Below, one piece after another: positions 1-5,229 of a DNA stretch of 5,229 nucleotides. Source of the DNA: an uncultured Bacilli bacterium (GTDB taxonomy: Bacteria; Bacillota_I; Bacilli_A; RFN20; CAG-631); contig CAKPXW010000109.1 in the NCBI GenBank assembly GCA_934202505.1, positions 1-5,229 on the forward strand, given 5' to 3'. The position numbers were made by a program, and so were the translations under genes. A model generated the notes under the pieces. It searched no databases. It was given only the letters and a program-made list of their open reading frames with translations, and was not told where the DNA came from. Numbering within the stretch: the stretch's first letter is position 1; the number at the start of each line of letters is the position of its first letter.

Positions 1-897
1 TCTTGTAAGAGCAGCACAAGCTTTTGTTAAATTTCCTTCAACAACACTAATATAAGCTTTTCTTGTAATAAAGGTTTCTCCAGATTGTAAATTTTTTCTC
101 CAATGTCCATATAAAAAGTCTGCATGGCCACCAGTTAATACTACAGCACCATATCTATGTAAAGTTTCAATTTCCCATGAATCAGGAGCTTCAATTTGAA
201 CAGCCCAAGTTACATTGGAAATTTTATCTTCAAGAGCAACAAATGGATGATAATTTCTTGCTGGCATCGCTCCTCTTGCACCAATTCTATGTATTTTTAT
301 TCCTAGTGCGGACCAAGAATCTTCAAAGTTATATTTTGATAATGGTGTGCTTTCTTTTCTACCTTCAATTGACCAATAACTTTGTAATGTATGTAAAATT
401 AATTTTTCAGGATCATTTTTATCAAGTAGAGGAGATAATGCCCCTATTGTAAATGAAGATACTCTATCTAATGTACAATTTTGACCATTATTTATTATTT
501 CTGTCCACATCTCAAAAGCTTCATATCCATGTATTTGTTTGACAACATGACAAGCTTTAAATCCATCTTTATCTTCAAAATAAGTTCTTATTTCTTTCTT
601 ATTATCATCTTCAATAACTTTTTGATCAATTGCCTTTAATTCAAAAGATGTCATAGAATTGTAAGATGTTTCACCTGCTGAAAAGTCTCTTTTTACAGCA
701 TCTCCTTTTCTTGCAATTTGAACCATAGGATCAACACCAAAATATTGACTCCAATCATTTTTAAATAATCGATGTTCTTTAATATTTCCTTTTAAATTTG
801 ATGGGACACATGTAAATGTCATTACTTTATCATAAATTGCATATACTAATGAAACCCCATTTAAATCATGAATAATTATTTTATTATCTAAATTCAT
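1..897 (-). CDS. Probable GH36 alpha-galactosidase, N-terminal part (cut by window edge)
   Basis: This is an open frame of 299 codons from ATG at 897 to the left edge with no stop, so the 3' part is outside the window. The residues resemble the N-terminal beta-sandwich domain of GH36 alpha-galactosidases. They include a 'WS.LGI' stretch followed by IGARGAMPARNYHPFVAL (about 205-222), a TWAVQIEAPDSWEIE strand pair, and YGAVVLTGGHADFLYGHW followed by KNL.SGE (about 249-274). GH36 enzymes are usually about 700-750 residues, so more than half is missing, including the (beta/alpha)8 barrel with its catalytic aspartates. Activity therefore cannot be checked here. No signal peptide is visible (the start is MNLDNKIIIHDLNG), so a cytoplasmic enzyme removing terminal alpha-galactose from imported oligosaccharides is inferred. 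The start is supported by a TAGGAA Shine-Dalgarno 6 bases upstream. The gene begins 8 bases after the preceding lipoprotein gene. An alpha-N-acetylgalactosaminidase or other clan GH-D specificity is possible. Confidence 0.75.
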   Translation of the reverse strand, partial: MNLDNKIIIHDLNGVSLVYAIYDKVMTFTCVPSNLKGNIKEHRLFKNDWSQYFGVDPMVQIARKGDAVKRDFSAGETSYNSMTSFELKAIDQKVIEDDNKKEIRTYFEDKDGFKACHVVKQIHGYEAFEMWTEIINNGQNCTLDRVSSFTIGALSPLLDKNDPEKLILHTLQSYWSIEGRKESTPLSKYNFEDSWSALGIKIHRIGARGAMPARNYHPFVALEDKISNVTWAVQIEAPDSWEIETLHRYGAVVLTGGHADFLYGHWRKNLQSGETFITRKAYISVVEGNLTKACAALTR

Positions 898-902
898 ATA
901 AA

Positions 903-908
903 TTCCTA
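903..908 (-). promoter_or_regulatory. Ribosome binding site of the GH36 gene, overlapping the upstream stop
   Basis: Read on the minus strand the bases are TAGGAA, with 6 bases between AGGA and the ATG at 897. The TAG stop codon of the preceding lipoprotein gene (908-906) is the first half of this site. Terminating ribosomes would therefore sit directly on the next initiation region, which favours translational coupling. Confidence 0.7.
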
Positions 909-2621
909 ACCTAAAGTATTAATTTTTAAAGCTGATTTTGAAAACATTGCATCTTCTGATAAAGAAATATTTGTGTATTCTTCATAATTTTCTTTAGTAA
1001 TATCTATTCCTTGATATGAAACATTATCAATATAAATATTACTAATTGTAGCATTTCTAAAGCTTACCCCTTCAGCTAAAGAAATTACTATATTAATACA
1101 ATAAACTGGAAGATTTAATAATCTTGTGTTTTTAACATTAATATTTTTAAAATAAATATTTTTTATTTTTCCACCTTGTTTTTCATCTAATGCTCTATTA
1201 AATACACTAATTGCAGCACATGATGTTGAATAAATTTCCATATTTTCAAAGTATATATCATGCCATGTTTGTTGATACATAGAGCCCATTTGTATTACAC
1301 AACATCCTAAATGATTTGACCAAGATGCTTGTGCAAAACCAACAGAATTATTTTTAAAGAAAACATTTTCAATATCATGAACTGATTCATAAATACAGCC
1401 ATAGGCAATACCTTTGTCAGTCCAAGCCGTATTATTTTCAAAAGTAATATTATTTGTTTTTTCAGAAGTTCCAGAAAATGCTTTACATTCAAAAGCATCA
1501 TCACCTGTTCTTACAAAATTATCATGAGCATAACTATCTTGGCAATCAGAGAACATTATCCCATCAGAATAAGTTCTATAGCCAAAAAACATACATTTAG
1601 TAATTTCACAATGATCAGCAGCCGTAAAGCACATTGTCCAAGTGTTAGAATTTATGGTTGTTATACCTTCAATATAAACATTAGAACCAGTAAAGTTATA
1701 TACACCTTTTGTTTTAGCATCTCCGCCCATTGCTTTTGAGGCATCAAATAATGATCTTCCAAGAATTTTTACATTTGAGCCTGCTGATGATAAAGCCATT
1801 TTATAATCATTTTCAAATCCTTCAAAAATTCTAAAATAAGTACCTCTTTCAAAATAAGCTATAGAATTTGAAGGTAAATTAATTGAAGTAATATCATACA
1901 CTCCTGACTTGAAATAATATGCTGTATTTTCATTTTTAAATTCTGTTGATAATCCTTCTACAGTATTGTCATATTTTCCAGGGGTTAATTCTTGTAATGT
2001 ATAACCTTGAGGAAGTTCAAACTTTGTTTCTTCTGCAACATATAAAGTTAATGCCATATCTGGAAGTTCATCAAATACGAAAGAAAAATCTCCATATTTA
2101 TTAATAACTGATGTAACATTTCTATTAGAAATTGAAGCCTTTATTCCTTTCTTTTCTGGTAAAACTTCAACTTTTGAATGATTTCCTGTTGTAAGTTTTA
2201 AATCGATATCTAATTCAAATTCTCCATCTGTATCAATATCTACCCACGCAAAAGAATGAATTCCATATCCACTACGTGTAGAATATACTGGTACATCAAC
2301 ATTATTTACTTTTAATTTATGCCATACACTATCAACAAAACCATATTCATGAGGTGTATCATGGGAACTTCCATTTTCATTCTTTGTTTCTTGATAGAAT
2401 TTTTCCATATTTTTTTCATGATTAACTTCTTGATATGAAATAGGATATACATTTACATATGTTGCTTTGCTATCTGAAGATGTATTTTCATCATTTGAAC
2501 TATTACTATCTAAAGATAAATTACTGTTTGCTGAAGATGAGGTAGAATCTTCTATGCTATTACAACTGGAAATAGAAAATAATGAAATTAAAACACTACT
2601 TAATAAAACTTTTTTATTCAT
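906..2621 (-). CDS. Lipoprotein with GH28/GH49-like right-handed beta-helix, second tandem copy
   Basis: This 571-residue protein is probably a surface-anchored polysaccharide hydrolase. It starts with a basic, hydrophobic signal peptide ending in the lipobox I17-S-S-C20, followed by a Ser/Asn/Asp-rich spacer to about residue 53. An N-terminal beta-sandwich (about 55-200) holds IHSFAWVDID (121-130) and VLPEKKGI (153-160), the latter resembling the '(V/I)RP' strand found before many GH28/GH49 helices. A right-handed beta-helix with Asn-rich turns follows (about 225-560). Candidate catalytic aspartates are D353 (YSDG) and D374/D375 (TGDDAFE), spaced 21 residues apart as in GH28. The GH28 Gly-His-Gly and Arg-Ile-Lys signatures are absent. 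The corresponding regions read DKGIAYGCIYES (402-413) and SWSNHLGCCVIQMG (433-446). The protein is a clear paralogue of the gene just upstream. The substrate is unknown; pectin, an alpha-glucan or another glycan are all possible. The start at 2621 is set by the lipoprotein signal and a good Shine-Dalgarno. The stop is TAG. Confidence 0.8.
   Translation of the reverse strand: MNKKVLLSSVLISLFSISSCNSIEDSTSSSANSNLSLDSNSSNDENTSSDSKATYVNVYPISYQEVNHEKNMEKFYQETKNENGSSHDTPHEYGFVDSVWHKLKVNNVDVPVYSTRSGYGIHSFAWVDIDTDGEFELDIDLKLTTGNHSKVEVLPEKKGIKASISNRNVTSVINKYGDFSFVFDELPDMALTLYVAEETKFELPQGYTLQELTPGKYDNTVEGLSTEFKNENTAYYFKSGVYDITSINLPSNSIAYFERGTYFRIFEGFENDYKMALSSAGSNVKILGRSLFDASKAMGGDAKTKGVYNFTGSNVYIEGITTINSNTWTMCFTAADHCEITKCMFFGYRTYSDGIMFSDCQDSYAHDNFVRTGDDAFECKAFSGTSEKTNNITFENNTAWTDKGIAYGCIYESVHDIENVFFKNNSVGFAQASWSNHLGCCVIQMGSMYQQTWHDIYFENMEIYSTSCAAISVFNRALDEKQGGKIKNIYFKNINVKNTRLLNLPVYCINIVISLAEGVSFRNATISNIYIDNVSYQGIDITKENYEEYTNISLSEDAMFSKSALKINTLG
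912..929 (-). repeat. Copy A of an 18-base identical stretch at the 3' end of the lipoprotein genes
   Basis: These 18 bases are identical to 2642-2659. They encode most of the terminal LKINTL of the second lipoprotein, just before its final Gly and stop codon. They belong to the gene duplication; no hairpin or terminator is formed here. Confidence 0.7.
1284..1326 (-). repeat. Copy A of a 43-base near-identical block shared by the two lipoprotein genes
   Basis: This stretch matches 2993-3035 at 41 of 43 positions, much more closely than most of the flanking DNA of the two genes. It encodes the identical segment SWSNHLGCCVIQMG. It is part of the duplicated genes, not a mobile or regulatory repeat. 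Confidence 0.8.
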
Positions 2622-2628
2622 ACATTTT

Positions 2629-2634
2629 TCCTCT
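2629..2634 (-). promoter_or_regulatory. Ribosome binding site of the second lipoprotein gene, overlapping the upstream stop
   Basis: The minus strand reads AGAGGA, 7 bases before the ATG at 2621. The TAG stop of the upstream paralogue (2635-2633) overlaps it, the same layout as at the next junction. A second ATG at 2625-2623 lies out of frame and does not give the lipoprotein signal, so 2621 is the better start. Confidence 0.75.
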
Positions 2635-4309
2635 ATTTCTTTAAAGTATTAATTTTTAACTTTCTAAAATCATAGCCTCCAACAACATTGTCAGTAACAT
2701 AGCCATCATTTTTATAATTTTCACTTGTAAGTTGAATTCCATTTGAAACAATATTGTCCATATATACCGTATGTATTTCACAATTTTCACTATCAAATGT
2801 TCTAAGATTTAAATAAGCTCCATAATTTCTTCTAGCTATAATATTGCCAAAATAAATATTTTTAACAATCCCATATCCTTGGCCTCTACCCCCAGAACCA
2901 CCAATATAAATATTACAAATTGCAGGATTTGAACTTGAATAGATTTCAAAATTATTAAAGGTAATATCATACATTTTAGCGCCTTTTCTATCGCCCATTT
3001 GTATTACACAACAACCTAAGTGATTTGACCAAGATCCTAATGCAAATCCCACTGTACAATCTTCAAAATGAACATCAGAAGTATCATGATTTGATTCATA
3101 TATACACCCAAAAGCTACACCTTTATCTGTCCAAGCATCACAATTTCTAAACAATACATTTTCTGTAAGGCCTTTAGAAGTTGTAGACTTTGTTTCAAAT
3201 GCATCATCACCTGTTCTAATAAAACTATTTTCTACAATAGCATTTTTACAATCAGATAGCATTACTCCATCAGAATAAACCCTATATCCTAAAAATAAAA
3301 TATCATGAACAGAAACTTCTTCACATGCATTCATACATAACGTCCAAGTTTGAGAATTTATAACTGTTAATCCAGAAAAAGTTATATTTTTAACATTATT
3401 AAAAATTAAACCGCCTTTGTTATTATAGTATCCTTCTGGCACTTCTCCACCACAACAAGCAGAATAATCAATTAATCCTCTTCCAGCAATTAGCATGTTT
3501 TCTTCTCCAATAGAATAAATAGCTGAACTTGTAGTTGTTGGAATAATTTCAAGGTATGCTCCTTGTTCTACATATAAAACACTATTTGCAGGAACAGATA
3601 TTCTATCAATTTTATATCTTCCATTTTTTAAGTAATAAACTGTATTTTCTTTTTCAAATAATGTAGTTGTATTAGCAGGAATTGTTGAATAGTCGCCTGG
3701 TTCAATATAAGTAACTTCTTTATTTTTAAATAATTCTTCTGTATTTTCTTTTTCAGCGACAATTAATGTTAATGGTTCATCTTGTTTTTGATTAAAAACA
3801 AAAGAATAATTGCCATAGTTACTTATTTTTGCTAAAACTGTTCTATCATTTAATGTAGCTGTAACTTTTCTTTTTTCTGGCAACACAACTACTTTTGGAT
3901 TCTTTTTATCTAATACTGAACTTCTATCAGTAATATTTAGCTTTACATTTAAATTAAAGTCAACATTATCATCAATTTTTTTAATATCAATCCAGGCAAA
4001 TGAATGGATTGTTCCTGCTGTTCTTGTAGCATAAACAGGAATTGTTTCTCCATTTACATTTAGTTCAAAATATGGAGAAATTATTATGCCATTTTCTACT
4101 GGTAGATTTGTTGCTGTTCCACCTTGATAATTTGTTAACGAAGCCACATCTTGAATATCTTTGTATTCTGTTGCATATATTTCACAGTTTGAATTAACCA
4201 TATTATCATCCTCGCTTGTATTTATCGATTCACTACTATTAGAAGCATTACAAGAACATAATCCTGATAATAATCCCAATGCAACAAAAGCAAATAAATA
4301 TTTTTTCAT
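2633..4309 (-). CDS. Lipoprotein with GH28/GH49-like right-handed beta-helix, first tandem copy
   Basis: This 558-residue protein is a paralogue of the next gene downstream and has the same domain order. The signal peptide ends at the lipobox L17-C-S-C20, followed by a spacer to about residue 40 that is shorter than in its partner. The N-terminal beta-sandwich (about 42-195) has IHSFAWIDIK (101-110) and VVLPEKRKV (141-149), and a right-handed beta-helix follows (about 215-550). Candidate catalytic aspartates are D347 (YSDG) and D368/D369 (TGDDAFE), again 21 apart. The shared blocks DKGVAFGCIYES (395-406) and SWSNHLGCCVIQMG (426-439) replace the GH28 GHG and RIK signatures. Clan GH-N proteins hydrolyse polysaccharides such as polygalacturonan (GH28) or dextran (GH49); which applies here cannot be read from sequence. 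The gene lies 5 bases after the sugar permease, which suggests that its products feed that transporter. The start is supported by AAAGGA 8 bases upstream. The stop is TAG. Confidence 0.8.
   Translation of the reverse strand: MKKYLFAFVALGLLSGLCSCNASNSSESINTSEDDNMVNSNCEIYATEYKDIQDVASLTNYQGGTATNLPVENGIIISPYFELNVNGETIPVYATRTAGTIHSFAWIDIKKIDDNVDFNLNVKLNITDRSSVLDKKNPKVVVLPEKRKVTATLNDRTVLAKISNYGNYSFVFNQKQDEPLTLIVAEKENTEELFKNKEVTYIEPGDYSTIPANTTTLFEKENTVYYLKNGRYKIDRISVPANSVLYVEQGAYLEIIPTTTSSAIYSIGEENMLIAGRGLIDYSACCGGEVPEGYYNNKGGLIFNNVKNITFSGLTVINSQTWTLCMNACEEVSVHDILFLGYRVYSDGVMLSDCKNAIVENSFIRTGDDAFETKSTTSKGLTENVLFRNCDAWTDKGVAFGCIYESNHDTSDVHFEDCTVGFALGSWSNHLGCCVIQMGDRKGAKMYDITFNNFEIYSSSNPAICNIYIGGSGGRGQGYGIVKNIYFGNIIARRNYGAYLNLRTFDSENCEIHTVYMDNIVSNGIQLTSENYKNDGYVTDNVVGGYDFRKLKINTLKK
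2642..2659 (-). repeat. Copy B of the 18-base identical stretch at the 3' end of the lipoprotein genes
   Basis: These bases are identical to 912-929. They encode most of LKINTL near the C-terminus of the first lipoprotein, which then ends with Lys-Lys and a TAG stop. Confidence 0.7.
2993..3035 (-). repeat. Copy B of the 43-base near-identical block shared by the two lipoprotein genes
   Basis: This is the partner of 1284-1326 and differs from it at only two positions. It encodes SWSNHLGCCVIQMG at residues 426-439 of the first lipoprotein. Strong protein constraint or a local gene-conversion tract could explain the preserved bases. Confidence 0.8.
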
Positions 4310-4314
4310 AGTTT

Positions 4315-5226
4315 TTATCCTTTCACTGATCCTATCATTACACCTTTAACAAAATATTTTTGTAAAAATGGATAGAATACTAAAATTGGTAAAATGTTAA
4401 TAATAATTGTTGCCGCATTTGTTCCTTGACTAAATAATTGTGTTCCATCAAGATCTGTACCAGGGGCAACAGGATTTGAACCATCAAAACCTTGAAGAAG
4501 GTTTCTAAGTTCAAGAGCTAATGGATATAAATCATCTCTTTTATTTAAGAAGAATGATGGCCAATACCATGCATCCCAATAGGAAATTACATACCACAAT
4601 AATACTGTTGCAATTCCAGATTTTGATAAAGGAATAACTATTTGAAATAGTATTCTAAAATCACTAGCTCCATCAAGTTTTGCAGATTCTATTACTTCAT
4701 TTGGTACTTGAGAGAAAAAGTTACGTAAAATAATTAAGTTAAATGAGGTTATTCCAAAAGGAATAATTAAACACCACAAATTATTAATTCCAATAATATT
4801 TGCTGTCATTAAATAAAATGGAATAATTCCTCCACTAAAAAACATTGTAATAATAATTAATGTAAAGCAAATTTTAAGTCCTGGTACTTTCTTTCTTGAA
4901 AAAGCATATGCCCCAAAGCATGTTAATAGCATAGAATATATCGTTCCAACTACTGTAATAAAAATGGAAATTCCAAGTGCTCTTAACACTCTTCCTTGAC
5001 CAAAAATATATTTATATGCTTCAAAACTAAAATTTCTAGGAATTACTAATATTTTGGCATTCAAATAATCTGCTTTTGAAGAAAATGATAATAATAATTC
5101 ATATAATACTGGGAAAATACAAATAAAAGCAAATAAAGTTAAAAATGTATAATTGATTATATCAAAAACATGTATTTTTTTATGCTTTTTCTTATATGGA
5201 GTATTAACAGTTATTGCAGTTGTCAT
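4315..5226 (-). CDS. Carbohydrate ABC transporter permease, MalG/LplC (YtcP) type
   Basis: This 303-residue inner-membrane subunit of a sugar importer is of normal length for the family. A basic cytoplasmic N-terminus (YKKKHKK, 11-17) is followed by about six hydrophobic segments, near 24-47, 84-108, 117-140, 147-168, 204-225 and 270-290. The EAA loop that contacts the ATPase is clear: ESAKLDGA (180-187), followed by the conserved proline P199 in VIPL. The WPSFF and LYPLALELR stretch after the fifth segment, and the 'VKG' C-terminus (MIGSVKG), are typical of the LplC/YtcP branch. This branch usually works with an LplB-type permease and an extracellular lipoprotein that binds complex oligosaccharides; both would be expected upstream, beyond the window. 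The ATPase is often a shared MsmX-like protein encoded elsewhere. Only 3 bases precede the ATG, so no ribosome site can be seen and the frame stays open to the edge. The chosen start still fits the family length. Confidence 0.92.
   Translation of the reverse strand: MTTAITVNTPYKKKHKKIHVFDIINYTFLTLFAFICIFPVLYELLLSFSSKADYLNAKILVIPRNFSFEAYKYIFGQGRVLRALGISIFITVVGTIYSMLLTCFGAYAFSRKKVPGLKICFTLIIITMFFSGGIIPFYLMTANIIGINNLWCLIIPFGITSFNLIILRNFFSQVPNEVIESAKLDGASDFRILFQIVIPLSKSGIATVLLWYVISYWDAWYWPSFFLNKRDDLYPLALELRNLLQGFDGSNPVAPGTDLDGTQLFSQGTNAATIIINILPILVFYPFLQKYFVKGVMIGSVKG
4318..4323 (-). promoter_or_regulatory. Ribosome binding site of the first lipoprotein gene, inside the permease 3' end
   Basis: The last two sense codons of the permease, AAA GGA (Lys-Gly), form an AAAGGA Shine-Dalgarno 8 bases before the ATG at 4309. 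The permease TAA stop lies within the spacer. This indicates coupled expression of the transporter and the first beta-helix lipoprotein. Confidence 0.7.
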
Positions 5227-5229
5227 ATT

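Larger units (their letters stand above)
1..5226 (-). other. Putative glycan-utilisation operon (transporter, two surface hydrolases, GH36)
   Basis: Four genes run in the same direction with gaps of 5, 11 and 8 bases. Each downstream ribosome site lies in or against the previous gene's end, and no internal terminator or promoter-like gap is present. The gene content fits export, cutting, import and intracellular trimming of one glycan: two lipid-anchored beta-helix proteins, an oligosaccharide permease and a cytoplasmic alpha-galactosidase-like enzyme. The operon extends past both window edges. Its regulator, partner permease and binding protein are not visible. Confidence 0.8.

Noticed and set aside
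177..452. Plus-strand open frame of 91 codons
   Set aside because: It lies fully inside the minus-strand GH36 coding region, has no convincing ribosome site, and its protein is a hydrophobic, low-complexity product of AT-rich antisense codons.
1307..1504. Minus-strand open frame of 65 codons inside the second lipoprotein gene
   Set aside because: It is an alternate frame of a well-supported gene, with Leu/Ile/Lys-rich sequence and no family resemblance.
1524..1739. Plus-strand open frame of 71 codons
   Set aside because: It is antisense to the conserved beta-helix region around the Asp triad; the real protein signal is on the minus strand.
2467..2652. Plus-strand open frame of 61 codons spanning the gap between the lipoprotein genes
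   Set aside because: It is antisense to the Ser-rich linker, signal peptide and ribosome site of the second lipoprotein, and shows no independent coding evidence.
906..4309. Pectate lyase, phage tailspike or adhesin as the identity of the beta-helix proteins
   Set aside because: The SDG and GDD motifs with GH28 spacing, the N-terminal beta-sandwich and the sugar-transport context fit a clan GH-N hydrolase better. Phage genes and cell-wall sorting signals are absent.
4161..4349. Plus-strand open frame of 62 codons at the permease-lipoprotein junction
   Set aside because: It is antisense to the first lipoprotein's signal peptide. The hydrophobic end is the expected mirror of Lys- and hydrophobic-rich codons.
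1..5229. Possible Mycoplasma-type code (TGA as Trp), suggested by the low GC
   Set aside because: Tryptophan codons checked in the four genes are TGG, and no in-frame TGA is needed to keep any gene open.

Overview
The window is a single, tightly packed block of four genes, all read from the minus strand. In transcription order (right to left) they are: a sugar ABC-transporter inner-membrane permease of the MalG/LplC (YtcP) type; two tandem paralogous lipoproteins carrying an N-terminal beta-sandwich and a right-handed beta-helix related to GH28/GH49 (clan GH-N) polysaccharide hydrolases; and the first 299 residues of a probable GH36 alpha-galactosidase, cut by the left edge of the window. Gaps between genes are 5, 11 and 8 bases. 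Each Shine-Dalgarno sequence lies in, or overlaps, the end of the gene before it, so the block is almost certainly one operon whose promoter and terminator both lie outside the window. There is no intergenic stretch long enough for an RNA gene, and I saw no mobile element, CRISPR array or terminator.

The DNA is strongly AT-rich, Lys is mostly AAA and Asn mostly AAT. Two genes begin with Gram-positive-looking lipoprotein signal peptides ending in a lipobox, and the permease is of the LplC kind common in Bacillota. Tryptophan is written TGG at the sites I checked and no in-frame TGA is used, which argues against the Mycoplasma code. This suggests a low-GC Bacillota (Bacilli/Erysipelotrichia-like or an uncultured relative), probably a carbohydrate-scavenging, gut-type anaerobe. 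That assignment is inference, not something the sequence proves.

Taken together the genes look like a Gram-positive polysaccharide-utilisation locus. Two surface-anchored beta-helix enzymes would cut an external glycan, the permease (with a partner permease and binding protein presumably encoded upstream) would import the oligosaccharides, and the GH36 enzyme, which has no signal peptide, would remove alpha-galactosyl residues in the cytoplasm. The most interesting point is that both beta-helix proteins keep the three catalytic-type aspartates with GH28 spacing (SDG ... GDD, 21 residues apart) but lack the GH28 Gly-His-Gly and Arg-Ile-Lys signatures. In those regions they carry shared blocks of their own (DKG(I/V)A(Y/F)GCIYES and SWSNHLGCCVIQMG). 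They may therefore form a subfamily with a substrate other than pectin.
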